Assembly: GCA_003235435.1 (NCBI GenBank)
Contig: QJWF01000202.1
Coordinates: 1-21,284, forward strand
Reading direction: 5' to 3'
DNA: 21,284 nucleotides
Source of the DNA: Nitrosomonadales bacterium
Lineage (GTDB): Bacteria > Pseudomonadota > Gammaproteobacteria > Burkholderiales > Gallionellaceae
Position numbers and translations under genes: made by a program. Below the pieces are notes generated by a model. The model did not search any database, was not told the DNA's origin, and saw only the letters and a list, made by a program, of their open reading frames with translations. Positions 1 through 9,477 of this stretch are shown here, piece after piece (position 1 is the stretch's first letter; every line of letters starts with the position of its first letter).

Positions 1-24
1 ACTATAATTAATACATTTGGGCCT

Positions 25-41
25 GGAATAATGATTATTCC
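25..41. promoter_or_regulatory. 17-bp perfect palindrome, Fur-box-like
   Basis: GGAATAAT-G-ATTATTCC is a perfect inverted repeat around one central base. Against the 7-1-7 Fur consensus (TGATAAT-N-ATTATCA) the inner five bases of each half match and the outer two differ. It may be an operator for a gene left of the window. It could also be chance, since the surrounding DNA is AT-rich. Confidence 0.3.
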
Positions 42-101
42 GATAGAAACTAAAATGAATGTCAGAATCTCCACTTTCCCTGTCTCTTTTTACGCATAAC
101 G

Positions 102-130
102 TCTAAATTAAGTACCGTCTTGCCTGTCAA
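102..130 (-). promoter_or_regulatory. Possible leftward sigma70-type promoter
   Basis: On the minus strand a perfect TTGACA (130-125) is followed after 17 bases by TTTAGA (107-102). The -10 match is poor, so only the -35 box and spacing support the call. It lies beyond the sodB terminator and points to the left edge. Confidence 0.3.
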
Positions 131-221
131 GCATGATTCGCTGACCATCAGAGTTGAAAGGTCTGCCGGACTTCAGTAAACCATTTTCAGCAAACACCCT
201 TCCCTGACATTCGGAATGACA

Positions 222-245
222 AAAGGCGCCCTAAAAAGCGCCTTT
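222..245 (-). terminator. Stem-loop terminator downstream of sodB
   Basis: An 8-bp perfect stem, AAAGGCGC paired with GCGCCTTT, encloses an 8-base loop. Read on the minus strand the stem ends in four T residues, about 105 bases after the sodB stop. The T-run is short, so termination may be partial. The structure could also work weakly on the other strand. Confidence 0.6.
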
Positions 246-348
246 CGAGTTACGCATTCATTATTTGTACCTAGCCAAGTGTTAAAAATGTATTCTCTGC
301 GCAACGAATCAATTGTCACAAAATAGATTAACAGATTATTGGTTTTTA

Positions 349-933
349 TTAACCGTAGTTCTTTGCCACAAAATCCCAGTTCACCAGATTATTGAGGAAG
401 GTTTCGACGAACTTGGGACGCAAGTTGCGATAATCGATGTAGTAGGCATGTTCCCACACGTCCACGCACAGCAAGGCTTTTTCGCCGGTGGTCAGCGGTG
501 TACCGGCCGCGCCCATGTTGACGATATCGAGGCTGCCGTCAGCCTTCTTCACCAGCCATGTCCAGCCGGAACCGAAGTTGCCCACAGCCGAGGTCTGGAA
601 TGCCTTCTTGAATTCATCCAGATTGCCCCACTTCTTGTTGATAGCATCCGCAAGCACGCCGGAAGGTGCGCCGCCACCGTTTGGCTTCATGCAATTCCAG
701 AAAAAAGTATGGTTCCAGACTTGTGCGGAGTTGTTGTAGATGCCGCCGGCAGTCGCTTTCTTGATGATAGCTTCGAGATCAAGCTTCTCGTACTCGGTGC
801 CCTTGATCAGGTTGTTCAGGTTGGTCACATAGGCTTGGTGGTGCTTCGCATAATGGTATTCGAAAGTCTCCTTCGACATGTGCGGCTGCAGCGCGTCCAT
901 CGCATAGGGCAGGGGAGGTAATGTATGTTCCAT
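349..933 (-). CDS. sodB: Iron superoxide dismutase
   Basis: This 194-residue protein matches the length and sequence of bacterial Fe-superoxide dismutases, which convert superoxide to oxygen and hydrogen peroxide in the cytoplasm. The expected metal ligands are visible: His27 (in EYHYAKHH), His75 (in VWNHTFF), Asp158 and His162 (in DVWEHAYY). Gln71 in the N-terminal half is the second-sphere residue typical of the iron rather than the manganese enzyme. There is no signal peptide. The ATG at 933 has a good ribosome site (AAGGAG, 8 bases upstream), with a plausible promoter at 970-998 and a stem-loop terminator at 222-245, so it is probably monocistronic. Fe-SODs are often iron-regulated, but I see no clear Fur box at its own promoter. 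Confidence 0.96.
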   Translation of the reverse strand: MEHTLPPLPYAMDALQPHMSKETFEYHYAKHHQAYVTNLNNLIKGTEYEKLDLEAIIKKATAGGIYNNSAQVWNHTFFWNCMKPNGGGAPSGVLADAINKKWGNLDEFKKAFQTSAVGNFGSGWTWLVKKADGSLDIVNMGAAGTPLTTGEKALLCVDVWEHAYYIDYRNLRPKFVETFLNNLVNWDFVAKNYG

Positions 934-969
934 TGTTATTCTCCTTCGGATATTTGTTAGGAACGCAGA

Positions 970-998
970 ATTCTAGCCAATTAACCGGAGACAAACAA
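970..998 (-). promoter_or_regulatory. sodB promoter, sigma70 type
   Basis: On the minus strand TTGTTT (998-993) is followed after exactly 17 bases by TAGAAT (975-970). The -10 box lies about 37 bases before the sodB start codon, leaving room for a short leader with its ribosome site. Hexamer quality and spacing are good. Confidence 0.55.
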
Positions 999-1035
999 TA
1001 GTTGATTGCATTAATCGGGTAAATGCCGCGCCAGG

Positions 1036-2130
1036 CTAGAACAAACTTCCTTGCCCCCCAAGGTTCGGTTTGACGAATTGCCTCGTATCCAGTGCAGCAT
1101 TCTCCAGATTAATGCCCATCCTTTCGCACGCCTTGTTGAAGCGTTGTGCCAGCAAATCGGCGAACAGGCCTTGGCCGTGGAAACGGCTGCCGAACTCCGG
1201 ATCGTTTTCGCGCCCGCCGCGCATCTCGCGCATCCGGCTCATCACATGCTCCGCCTTCAGAGGGTAGTGCGTGGCAAGCCAGTCCTTGAAAAGGTCCTTC
1301 AATTCATAAGGCAGTCTCAACAGGATATAGCCCGCACTGCGGGCACCATGTTCGTACCCAGTCTCGAGTAGCTTTTCCAGCTCGGCATCGGTCAGGAACG
1401 GGATTACCGGCGCCACGAACACCCCGCACGGCACGCCCGCCTCGTTCAGCGTTTGAATGGCTTGCAGCCTGCGGCTCGGCGTAGCGGTGCGCGGTTCCAT
1501 TTTGCGTGCCAGTTCGGCATCCAATGTCGTGACCGAGATGAACACCTGCACCAGATCATCATCGGCCAGTCGGGTGAGCACATCGAGGTCGCGCTCGATC
1601 AATGAGGACTTGGTGACGATGGAAACCGGGTGTCTGCATTCCGCCAGCACCTCGAGTATCTGCCGTGTGATCTTCCATTCGCGTTCGATCGGCTGGTAAG
1701 GATCGGTGTTGGAACCGAGCGCGATCGGTGAGCAGCGGTAGAAAGGTTTCGCCAGCTCCGCGCGCAACAGTTTCGCCGCATCCGGCTTGGCGAACAGCTT
1801 CGTCTCGAAGTCCAACCCCGGCGAGAGATTCAGGTAGGCGTGCGAAGGTCGCGCATAACAATAGATACAACCGTGCTCGCAGCCGCGATAGGCGTTCAGC
1901 GACAGCTCGAACGGAATGTCGGGTGATTTCTGGTGCTGCAATACGCTTTTCGCATGCTCCACCGTCACTGTTGTTTTGAGCGGCGGCAATTCTTCGTCCA
2001 TCGTCCCCCAGCCGTCGTCGAAGCGTTCTCGCTCCACATGCTCGAAGCGCCCCTCGATCTGCATTGTCGCACCGCGGCCCCTGCTTGTTTCTTGCTTCAC
2101 GGCCGGAATCCTTGAAGTTGTTGCGCCCAT
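1036..2130 (-). CDS. PA0069-family radical SAM protein
   Basis: This 364-residue protein carries the radical SAM cluster motif CxxxCxxC at Cys84, Cys88 and Cys91 (in YRGCEHGCIYCYARP), so it should bind a [4Fe-4S] cluster and cleave S-adenosylmethionine. The rest resembles the spore-photoproduct-lyase-like family typified by P. aeruginosa PA0069, including the N-terminal RGRGA followed by GRFE that is characteristic of it. That motif (residues 17-21) favours the upstream ATG at 2130, although no Shine-Dalgarno precedes it. The internal Met23 (ATG at 2066-2064) is the alternative start. The substrate is unknown; DNA or nucleotide repair is only guessed from the family relation. It is divergent from the oxidoreductase starting at 2220 and ends 102 bases before sodB. 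Confidence 0.88.
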   Translation of the reverse strand: MGATTSRIPAVKQETSRGRGATMQIEGRFEHVERERFDDGWGTMDEELPPLKTTVTVEHAKSVLQHQKSPDIPFELSLNAYRGCEHGCIYCYARPSHAYLNLSPGLDFETKLFAKPDAAKLLRAELAKPFYRCSPIALGSNTDPYQPIEREWKITRQILEVLAECRHPVSIVTKSSLIERDLDVLTRLADDDLVQVFISVTTLDAELARKMEPRTATPSRRLQAIQTLNEAGVPCGVFVAPVIPFLTDAELEKLLETGYEHGARSAGYILLRLPYELKDLFKDWLATHYPLKAEHVMSRMREMRGGRENDPEFGSRFHGQGLFADLLAQRFNKACERMGINLENAALDTRQFVKPNLGGQGSLF

Positions 2131-2219
2131 TTTAAGGAGTGTTTAGAGTGTGCGCCACGTCAACCCGGAAATGCCGTTGCTTTCTGGCGCCAACTCTATG
2201 CGAGGACATATTACGGTCC

Positions 2220-3290
2220 ATGAAACACACGCGTATCATCGTCACCCACTACGGCGGACCCGACGCACTTCAGGTGATCGAGGAAGAATGCCCCGAACCC
2301 AAAGCCGGTGAAGTACGGGTGCGGGTGCAGGCCGCAGGTGTTGCCATGCCAGACATCATGGCGCGCGAGGGCATACATCCCGAAACGCCCAGTGTGCCCT
2401 ATACGCCTGGGTGGGATCTGGTTGGCACAGTGGATCGGCTCGGCCAAGGCGTTTCAGGATTCGAACCGGGACAGATCGTGGCCGCAATGCCCATACACGG
2501 CGCGTACGCGGAGTTCATCTGCCTGCCGAAGAACAAGCTGGTTCCGGTGCCGCCCGGGTTGGACGCCGCCGAGGCAGTCAGTCTCATCCTGAACTACATC
2601 ACGGCGTACCAGATGCTGCATCGTTCCGCGAAAGTCAAACCCGGACAGCGTGCGCTGGTTTACGGCGCGTCGGGCGGGGTCGGTACGGCACTCTTGCAGC
2701 TTGGGCGCGTCGCCGGCCTCGAGATGTATGGAACCTGCTCTTCATCGCGGGGCGCGTCGGCCGTTTCCGAGCTGGGCGCCACCCCGATCGATTACAAACA
2801 GCAGGATGTCGTTACGGAAATTCACCGTCTCACACAGGAAGGCGTGGACGTTGTCTTCGACCCCATCAGTGGCGCACACCTCTGGAATTCACGCCAGGCG
2901 CTGCGCCCCGGCGGCAAGGTCGTAGGGTATGGCAATACGACGACTCTGCGCGGGGAAGGATTGGGTGCCGGCCGCACAGGTCGCCGCAATCGCCTGCATG
3001 GACTTTCGAATTACGCGCTGTACATCGCGGGCGGCTGGCTTCTCCCGGGACGGAAACGCGTGGTCCCATACAGTATCCAGACGCTTATGCGCCTGAAGCC
3101 GGAATGGTTTCGGCAGGATCTGACTGCGCTGTTCGATTTCCTCCAACAAAAGAAAATCAAGCCGATCGTCGCGCAACGATTTCCGCTTGCCGAGGCAAGG
3201 CAAGCCCAGGAACTGCTCGGAAAGGGCGGCGTGGTAGGTAAGATCGTGCTCGTTTGCAAAAAATCCCCGCTTGAATCGGAAATTGCATAA
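2220..3290 (+). CDS. Zinc-less medium-chain dehydrogenase/reductase (quinone oxidoreductase-like)
   Basis: From the ATG at 2220 the product has 356 residues and the layout of NADPH:quinone oxidoreductase-like enzymes: an N-terminal GroES-like half (about 1-125), then a Rossmann fold with nucleotide motif GASGGVGTALLQLG at 149-162. The cysteine/histidine ligands of zinc alcohol dehydrogenases are not apparent, so a zinc-independent reductase acting on quinones or reactive alkenes is likely. An upstream ATG at 2139 would add 27 residues rich in Arg and Cys that do not fit the family. The ATG at 2220 starts the usual MKxxRIxVTxYGGPDxL sequence, and GAGGA lies about 14 bases before it. The stretch at about 240-290 (GAGRTGRRNR, WLLPGRKR) is longer and more basic than in simple quinone reductases. 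The physiological substrate cannot be read from sequence. It converges on the addA-like gene. Confidence 0.85.
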   Translation: MKHTRIIVTHYGGPDALQVIEEECPEPKAGEVRVRVQAAGVAMPDIMAREGIHPETPSVPYTPGWDLVGTVDRLGQGVSGFEPGQIVAAMPIHGAYAEFICLPKNKLVPVPPGLDAAEAVSLILNYITAYQMLHRSAKVKPGQRALVYGASGGVGTALLQLGRVAGLEMYGTCSSSRGASAVSELGATPIDYKQQDVVTEIHRLTQEGVDVVFDPISGAHLWNSRQALRPGGKVVGYGNTTTLRGEGLGAGRTGRRNRLHGLSNYALYIAGGWLLPGRKRVVPYSIQTLMRLKPEWFRQDLTALFDFLQQKKIKPIVAQRFPLAEARQAQELLGKGGVVGKIVLVCKKSPLESEIA

Positions 3291-3330
3291 CTATGGCATC
3301 CGGCAGACGGCCCGCGCACCTGGCGGAACG

Positions 3331-6300
3331 TCAATTTGTCTCGGCTACAACCCCATTCGCAAACACCAGCGCACTGCGCACTGTCTTTCCGTCATACACG
3401 GCTTGCATCGCCTCCCGATATTCACGCATCTGAGCGCGATAACGTGCTGCATCGGCTGACTCTCCCAGTTTGTAATCCAGCACCCACACTTCATCCTCGA
3501 ATTCCACCAGCCGGTCGATGCGCTTCAGTTCGCCCGTTGCGTTCACGTAAGGCACCTCGTTGCCAGCATTTTGATATTGCCCGGGATCAAAGAAGCGTGC
3601 GAGCTGCTTCGACGCAAACAGGTCATGTGCTTGTTTCCACAGCGCTTCGATCTCGTCGTCCGGAATAACCAGGCGTTGCTGCAAATCATTTTTGTCAGCC
3701 GCATTTCCATCCGTAAGATGCTGAAGCAGCGCATGCAGCCAAATGCCGCGCTGCTGTTGCACCGTGTTGCGGGCGGCGCGCTTGCCGGTGGGAATGATGT
3801 CAGGCAAGGCCGCTTTCTGTTCACCAGCTGCCTGCTTTATGCCGATGGCAGGCATCGCTTTTTGCAACGGATTGGGCTGCTCGCCCACCACCGCCGCGAT
3901 GCGGTCGTACCAGGTAGTCGCATTGTTCTTTTTTCCTCCCTTGTTGCCGCTGACGATCAGCGCCTGTTGCGCGCGCGTCATCGCGACGTAGAGCAGGTTC
4001 ATCTCTTCGCGCGCCTGCTGCAAGGCATCCTGTCCGAACAACGCAGAGCGCTTCGCGCCGCGCGAAACCTGATCGGCATAGAGCGAAAAATGTTGCGGTG
4101 TTGCAGACTCCGGCGGCCAGTCCAGCAGCACGTCGTTGCCCTCGCGGCGTTTCCCTTCCGCGTTTGCATCCAGCAACCAGACGATGGGAGCCTCCAGTCC
4201 CTTGGCTTCGTGCACGGTGTAGATGCGCACCGCATTGCCGATACTGCCTAGCCTGCCTTCATCCGGCGCATCTTCACGGCTGTCGCGCAATTCGCGCAGC
4301 TCCTGCAGAAAACGCGGCAGGCTGGGGTAGCGCCCCGCATCCACGCTCAAAGCGATCTCCATGAAAGCGTGCAGGTTGGCAATGACCTTGGCGCGCATCT
4401 CGGGCGGCAGCACGGCGGCATAACGCGCCAGCACGTCGCCCTCAAAGTACACGCGGTCGAGCAAATCGTGCACCGGGAGCTTGTCGGCAAGCACCAACCA
4501 GTTTTTAAGCAACTCCTTCGCACGCAGCAGGGCGGGCGCAGGATCATCCATTTGCTGCAAACGTACCCACCAGCTCGACTCGTTCTGTATCGCGGCTAGC
4601 CGCATCAGATCGCCATCGCTGCAAGCGAATAACGGCGTGCGCAGCACCTGCGCGAGCGCGAGGTCTGCAAAAGGCGTGATCAAAAATGTCAGCAATGCCT
4701 GAATGTCCTCGGCTTCCAGCGTATCGAGCAGGCCGCCGCGCCGAGAGCTGATGAAAGGGATATGTCTTGCACGCAGGGCTTCTTCGTACACTGCAAGGTG
4801 GGTTCTCCCGCGCACCAGCACCATGATGTCGCTGTAGACGGCGCGCCGTTCCTTGTTGCGTTTTATCTCCTTGTCTTGTTCAGTCACCGACCAGCTGCCT
4901 GTGATGGTTTGCAGCAAATCGGCGAAATGATCAGCCTCCTTGTGGCGCGCGCCTTCGCCCGCTTCATCCCGCTTTGTGGTCAGCGGATCCCTCAGTACCA
5001 GCCCGGCGCTATCTTTTGCAGCTTCCCCTCGTTGGTCGGCCTCCTCGAGAGGCAGCACCATCACGTGCCCCGGCAGGTCATGTTGATGGGTCTCGTGCTC
5101 GGCGAACTCGAAGCCATCCGGCTGATCGCGGAATACCGCATTCACGGCTTCGACGATGGGCAGCGCATTGCGGCGGGTTCTATTGTTGTGCAATTCGTGC
5201 GCCGCGAAATTCTGCTTCAGGTAATCGCGCGCCACTCCGAACAGCCGTGCATCGGCACGGCGGAAACGGTAGATGGACTGCTTGGGGTCGCCGACGATGA
5301 ACACGGTCGGCTGAGAGTCCACCGCCGCCGATGCATCGAACCACGCGCGCAGCGTTTTCCATTGCAGCGGGTTGGTATCCTGGAATTCATCGAGCAGCAC
5401 GTGGCGATAGCGGCTGTCGAGCTTATACTGCATGGTCTCGGCGTGTTCGCTGTTTTGCAGAAGACGGCTTAGCTGCCATTCGAGATCGGCGAAATCCATT
5501 TGCTGCTTTTGCCGCTTCAATGCCTGATATCGGTCGAGCAAGGCCGTGCCGCAATGCAGTACCGCCTCGTTCAGACGATATGCCTCTTGTTCGGCAAGAG
5601 TGTCGCGTACTGCTTGCAGGCTGGCTTGGAGGTTATTCAGTGCAACAATGAATGTTTCGCTGTTCTGATTCTTCGTTGACTTGAGCTTTCGTGGTGAACC
5701 TTCCTGCGTGAACAGCAATGGCCACACCTTTATAAAACGCTCAATCTCTGCATAATCCGTCCATGCACGTTCGATTTCACTCGCATTTTCCTTTTGTGTA
5801 TGCGTTCCATTTTCAGCAAGTTGTTGCACGAAAGCGAACAACACTTCTCGGCTATTGCTTTGCGTTCCCCAATCTGCGACCGGGTCTAACGCCATGTCCA
5901 CATCAAGATCGATGCGCAGCTTGACCAGCGCGAAGGTCACGGGTTCTGCCTGCCCTTGCGTATAAGCCCACCACTCGGCGCGCTTGCCAAGAAAGCTGAA
6001 CAGCAATTTGCGCGTGTTGTACAGCCCGCTTTCGCCGAACAGCCATTGCATGTGCTGAGCCGGCATATCATCCGGCCGTTTGCGCATCTGCTCGAGCAAT
6101 TCTTCCCATGCTTCCTCCTGCATGCTGCCCGGGCGTTCCAGCAATGTCATGCCCTGCATCACGCCGGCATTCAGCGGTGCGCGTTGCATCACCTGCATGA
6201 ACCAGCCGTGAAAGGTGCTGATGGTGATGCCGGGCTGTGCAGGCAACACGGCGGCAAAGAGATCCCTTGCGCGTTGCAGCTTCTCGCCACTCAAATCTTT

Positions 6301-6555
6301 CAAACCGCGCTCGGCGAAGAAACCGCGCACGAATGCCTCGTCCTTCATGGCCAGGTCGCGCAGATTTTCCTGCAGGCGAGCCCGCATCTCCTGCGCTGCC
6401 TTGCGCGTAAAGGTGATCGCCAGTATCTGCGAAGGTTGGGCACCATCGAGCAGCAGGCGCACGATGCGCGATACCAGCAGCCAGGTCTTGCCGCTGCCGG
6501 CGCATGCCTCGACGACGATGCTGCGTTTGGGGTCGAGGGCAATGTGGTTGGTCAT
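3331..6555 (-). CDS. addA: AddA-like UvrD/RecB-family helicase-nuclease
   Basis: This 1074-residue protein has all superfamily 1A helicase motifs: Walker A (AGSGKT, 19-24), motif Ia (AITFTRKAA), motif II (LLDEFQD, 387-393), motif III (GDPKQSIYRFR, about 422-432), motif V (YTVHEAKGLE) and motif VI (LLYVAMTRAQ, 854-863). The C-terminal domain (about 935-1065) is a PD-(D/E)XK nuclease with His941, Asp1014 (RIDR), Asp1027 and Lys1029 (DYK). The combination matches AddA/RecB-type exonuclease subunits, which resect double-strand breaks for RecA loading. The start at 6555 is preferred because its ATG overlaps the TGA of the upstream addB-like gene by 4 nt (ATGA) and follows GGGGAG. An ATG at 6576 would add seven residues. 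The symbol is by homology; the family is often annotated only as a UvrD-helicase domain protein. Confidence 0.9.
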   Translation of the reverse strand: MTNHIALDPKRSIVVEACAGSGKTWLLVSRIVRLLLDGAQPSQILAITFTRKAAQEMRARLQENLRDLAMKDEAFVRGFFAERGLKDLSGEKLQRARDLFAAVLPAQPGITISTFHGWFMQVMQRAPLNAGVMQGMTLLERPGSMQEEAWEELLEQMRKRPDDMPAQHMQWLFGESGLYNTRKLLFSFLGKRAEWWAYTQGQAEPVTFALVKLRIDLDVDMALDPVADWGTQSNSREVLFAFVQQLAENGTHTQKENASEIERAWTDYAEIERFIKVWPLLFTQEGSPRKLKSTKNQNSETFIVALNNLQASLQAVRDTLAEQEAYRLNEAVLHCGTALLDRYQALKRQKQQMDFADLEWQLSRLLQNSEHAETMQYKLDSRYRHVLLDEFQDTNPLQWKTLRAWFDASAAVDSQPTVFIVGDPKQSIYRFRRADARLFGVARDYLKQNFAAHELHNNRTRRNALPIVEAVNAVFRDQPDGFEFAEHETHQHDLPGHVMVLPLEEADQRGEAAKDSAGLVLRDPLTTKRDEAGEGARHKEADHFADLLQTITGSWSVTEQDKEIKRNKERRAVYSDIMVLVRGRTHLAVYEEALRARHIPFISSRRGGLLDTLEAEDIQALLTFLITPFADLALAQVLRTPLFACSDGDLMRLAAIQNESSWWVRLQQMDDPAPALLRAKELLKNWLVLADKLPVHDLLDRVYFEGDVLARYAAVLPPEMRAKVIANLHAFMEIALSVDAGRYPSLPRFLQELRELRDSREDAPDEGRLGSIGNAVRIYTVHEAKGLEAPIVWLLDANAEGKRREGNDVLLDWPPESATPQHFSLYADQVSRGAKRSALFGQDALQQAREEMNLLYVAMTRAQQALIVSGNKGGKKNNATTWYDRIAAVVGEQPNPLQKAMPAIGIKQAAGEQKAALPDIIPTGKRAARNTVQQQRGIWLHALLQHLTDGNAADKNDLQQRLVIPDDEIEALWKQAHDLFASKQLARFFDPGQYQNAGNEVPYVNATGELKRIDRLVEFEDEVWVLDYKLGESADAARYRAQMREYREAMQAVYDGKTVRSALVFANGVVAETN

Positions 6556-9125
6556 GCCCACTCCCCTTTGCGACATACGCCGCGCATCTCGCAGTAATTA
6601 CATGCATGGTCAATACCGTTCGCAGGCAAGCCTGTACCTCCACGTATGCTGCCCATCACCTGCACCAGCCGCGCGGCGTTGAGTTGCGCCAGTTGCTGGG
6701 CATTCTGCGCGGGCGCCACCGACTTTACGTCCCCATTCTCGATACTGACGAATGCCGCCTCGTTCGCTTCCTGCGCAAAGGCATAGCAGGCCAGTTGCAC
6801 ATCCTCGCCCGGTTCTTTCAACTTGTCGCGCAGATACTGTTCCCGCTGCGTCTTGTAGTCGAGCACGCGTTTCTCACCTTCCTTCACATCCAGGCGGTCG
6901 ATGCGTCCGCGCAAGCGCACGCCTTCCAGTTCCCTTTCAAATTCACTTTCCGCCCCGGCGTAGCGCCAGCCTTGCGATTCGCTCTCCATCTGCCATTCCA
7001 GATAGGCAGGCAACGACTTGAACCATCGCGCCAGCCAGGCACGCGCGGCAAAGTCCTGCTTCAGCAGATCGGCGAACACCTGCTCGCTGATCTCGCGCAA
7101 GGCAGCATCGATCTCTACCGCCGGATGTCCGGTCACTTGCGGATAACGTTCATGAAAGCGGCGCAAGATGTCATGCACGCGCTCGCCATAATCGCGCTTT
7201 TCGATGGCTTCCCGCACTTCATCCAGCTCATTGAGGCGCAGAATATAGCGCGCGTGGAACTGGTAGGGGCAGGCAACCAGACTGTTGTAGGCGCTGGTCG
7301 ATACACTCTGCGGCACAGCATCGGAAGGCACGGATGGAGCGGGTTGCGCTGCGCGCTGCAATTCGACGGCACGTGCATCTTCCGCCGCAAGAAATGCGGC
7401 CAGTTCGTTCTCTGACAGATCATCGCCGTGTGCCAGCAGATGGTGATCGCGCAGCATTTGCAGGTATGGACTCAACAGGATTTCCTCGCCGTTCCTGTCC
7501 TTCTGCCAGGTGGCCAGCACACAGTCGTTCAGTGCCAGCAGCGCCAGCAGGTCGTCGCGCTGTCGCGCGGCATGTGTGCCGCGCGTGGGCAGGCTCAGAC
7601 TGCCGCGCACCGCGTCATTGAACCAGCGCCCGCCGTCCGCGATGCTCGGCAGATGGCCGGCATCGCAACCCAGCAACACAACCGCATCAAAGGCGCGCCA
7701 GCGCGTTGCGGCAAGATGGGTCAACCGTACCGGGCTCTCGATGCCGGTGTCCTGATAGGTGTCGGTATCGAGCTGTTGCGCGAGCCAGCGTCGCCATTCG
7801 GTGAAACGGTAACTGCCCCGATCGCCCGCCAACTCCCGCTGCCAAACGGCGAGAACAGCCAGCATCTTCGCACCCGCTTCGTCCTGTTGCATTCCCTTGT
7901 CGACACCCAGTACGCTCAAACTCTCGTTCAAGGCTGACAGCCACACCGATAACCCCAGGCGTTTGTTCTGCTCCAGCAATGCGGCAGCCTCACGCAGGCG
8001 CGCGAGCAGCTGATGCAGCAATGTATCCTGCTTGGCAAGTATGATGAATTTTTCCAGGCCCGCCACCACGCCCTGTTTGCGCAGCAAATGTTCGAGCTTG
8101 TATACCGCGGCCTTGCGCTCGCCGGCCGTCATGTCGGCGAAAATGAATGGCGACTTGAGTAGGTCGAGCAGGTCTTGGTGGTAGAAATCGCTTCGCAGCG
8201 CGGTGAGCCAGCGGTCCATAACCGTGCTCACCGAGAGCGTTGAATAGGTCCAGCCCGTCTCGTCCTGGACCAGCACTTTGTCGCGTTCCAGCAGCGCGCG
8301 CATGCGCCGGGCAACGACTCGGTCTTGCGCCACGATGGCGATGTCGCGTTTTCCTTGCTGCAGCCATAGACGCACCTGCATCGCGGCGGCATGTGCCTCC
8401 TGTTCCAGGCTGGTTGCTGCAAAGAAATGCAGTTTTCCAGCTAGAGGCGGGGGATTTTGCAGGTTGGTCGCCGCCATCTCCCTCACGTCAAACACCGTCA
8501 CTTCTGCTCGTTGCGCATATTCATCGAGGAAGCGCTGCTCCAGCGCATCCCAATCCGACGCGCGAAGCACGATTAGTGGTTGGCTCGCCCGTGCCGCCAG
8601 CTTGCCCAGACGCAGTTGGTAGGCGCTCGCTTTATCCAGCTCGGCAGCGCTTTGCATTGCATGCCACAACTCGAACACCAGCCGCGACTCCAATTGCAGC
8701 GTGCTGTTCTGCCGGGCCTGGTATGCGAGCTGCACGGCAGCGGCGAAGGCATCGGCGTCATCCGGCAATGCTTTGAGCGAGTACGTGAGTTCGTCGAACA
8801 GCAACAGCAAGTCTCGAGTCATGCTCCAAAGATCGGCCTGCTCGAACCACTGACGCTTGCGCAGATGCTGGTAAAGCAATGCATGGCGCCGGGTGTCTGT
8901 AGTGACGGGGGTGTCGAGGGGTATCTGCAACGCCCAGTCGTTGAGCGTGGTCATCTGCGGCAACAATAGGGCAGGCAATTTGGACAACGCGCTTAATGCC
9001 TGCGCCAGCGGTCGGGCTACATGGTAATTGGGCAACAGGACTGTCGCCCTGCGCAGATCAGGGGAGTCCTGGGCATGGCAGGACAGGATATGGCTAGCTA
9101 CCCGATCAAGAAATATGGAGATCAA
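6552..9125 (-). CDS. addB: AddB-like PD-(D/E)XK nuclease with Fe-S cysteines
   Basis: This 857-residue protein is the presumed partner of the downstream helicase-nuclease. The C-terminal nuclease domain (about 612-857) shows His651, Asp743 (GRIDRL), Asp756 and Lys758 (DYK) and Gln777. Four cysteines, Cys619 ahead of the core and Cys842-x2-Cys845-x5-Cys851 at the end, form the iron-sulfur staple typical of AddB nucleases. The N-terminal two thirds resemble an inactivated helicase fold; I see no Walker A motif. It resembles the shorter beta/gammaproteobacterial 'probable DNA repair protein' branch related to AddB. The start codon is TTG, overlapping the fdxA TGA by 4 nt (TTGA), with no good Shine-Dalgarno, so translation is probably coupled to fdxA. 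No later ATG precedes the conserved region. Confidence 0.87.
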   Translation of the reverse strand: MISIFLDRVASHILSCHAQDSPDLRRATVLLPNYHVARPLAQALSALSKLPALLLPQMTTLNDWALQIPLDTPVTTDTRRHALLYQHLRKRQWFEQADLWSMTRDLLLLFDELTYSLKALPDDADAFAAAVQLAYQARQNSTLQLESRLVFELWHAMQSAAELDKASAYQLRLGKLAARASQPLIVLRASDWDALEQRFLDEYAQRAEVTVFDVREMAATNLQNPPPLAGKLHFFAATSLEQEAHAAAMQVRLWLQQGKRDIAIVAQDRVVARRMRALLERDKVLVQDETGWTYSTLSVSTVMDRWLTALRSDFYHQDLLDLLKSPFIFADMTAGERKAAVYKLEHLLRKQGVVAGLEKFIILAKQDTLLHQLLARLREAAALLEQNKRLGLSVWLSALNESLSVLGVDKGMQQDEAGAKMLAVLAVWQRELAGDRGSYRFTEWRRWLAQQLDTDTYQDTGIESPVRLTHLAATRWRAFDAVVLLGCDAGHLPSIADGGRWFNDAVRGSLSLPTRGTHAARQRDDLLALLALNDCVLATWQKDRNGEEILLSPYLQMLRDHHLLAHGDDLSENELAAFLAAEDARAVELQRAAQPAPSVPSDAVPQSVSTSAYNSLVACPYQFHARYILRLNELDEVREAIEKRDYGERVHDILRRFHERYPQVTGHPAVEIDAALREISEQVFADLLKQDFAARAWLARWFKSLPAYLEWQMESESQGWRYAGAESEFERELEGVRLRGRIDRLDVKEGEKRVLDYKTQREQYLRDKLKEPGEDVQLACYAFAQEANEAAFVSIENGDVKSVAPAQNAQQLAQLNAARLVQVMGSIRGGTGLPANGIDHACNYCEMRGVCRKGEWA

Positions 9126-9445
9126 CGCTCAAGGAGTTGCAACTTGTCCTTCACGTCCTTCCATTCATCGGCATCGGAAAGCGCGTCCTTTTTCTCGACG
9201 ATGGGACTCCATTTTTTAGATAATTCGGCATTCAATGCGGTAAAGTGGCGCTGGTTCTGCGGCAAATCATCTTCGGCATATATCGCCTCCACCGGACATT
9301 CCGCCACGCACAAAGTGCAATCGATGCATTCATCCGGGTCTATCACCAGAAAGTTCGGGCCCTCTCGGAAGCAATCCACCGGGCACACGTCCACACAGTC
9401 GGTGTATTTGCATTTGATGCATGGTTCGGAAACAACATAGGTCAT
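9122..9445 (-). CDS. fdxA: 7Fe ferredoxin (3Fe-4S/4Fe-4S)
   Basis: From the ATG at 9445 (GGAG 8 bases upstream) the product has 107 residues, the normal FdxA length. Cysteines at 9, 12, 17, 21, 25, 40, 43, 46 and 50 give the seven-iron pattern: C-x7-C plus a distal CP for the 3Fe-4S cluster, and CxxCxxCxxxCP for the 4Fe-4S cluster. The C-terminal tail (about 55-107, ending KLQLLER) is charged and helical, as in the Azotobacter FdI family. It is a small cytoplasmic electron carrier. An upstream start at 9508 would add a hydrophobic 21-residue leader not found in the family. Its stop codon overlaps the TTG start of the addB-like gene, so it is the first gene of a three-gene operon. Confidence 0.94.
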   Translation of the reverse strand: MTYVVSEPCIKCKYTDCVDVCPVDCFREGPNFLVIDPDECIDCTLCVAECPVEAIYAEDDLPQNQRHFTALNAELSKKWSPIVEKKDALSDADEWKDVKDKLQLLER

Positions 9446-9477
9446 GGCGGCACTCCATATGATTACAACAATATGGT

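Larger units (their letters stand above)
1..348. other. Non-coding region left of sodB
   Basis: I see no convincing gene in these 348 bases, which are AT-rich compared with the rest of the window. They hold three signals, listed separately: a 17-bp palindrome at 25-41, a possible leftward promoter at 102-130, and a stem-loop at 222-245. Together they suggest that sodB transcription ends here and that another leftward gene starts beyond the left edge. The missing gene cannot be identified from this window. Confidence 0.6.

Noticed and set aside
2411-3241. 276-codon plus-strand frame overlapping the oxidoreductase
   Set aside because: It is a +1 shadow of the oxidoreductase, very rich in Arg and Gly, without a recognisable domain.
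4762-5472. 236-codon plus-strand frame inside the addA-like gene
   Set aside because: It lies wholly antisense to conserved helicase motifs and has a composition typical of a shadow frame.
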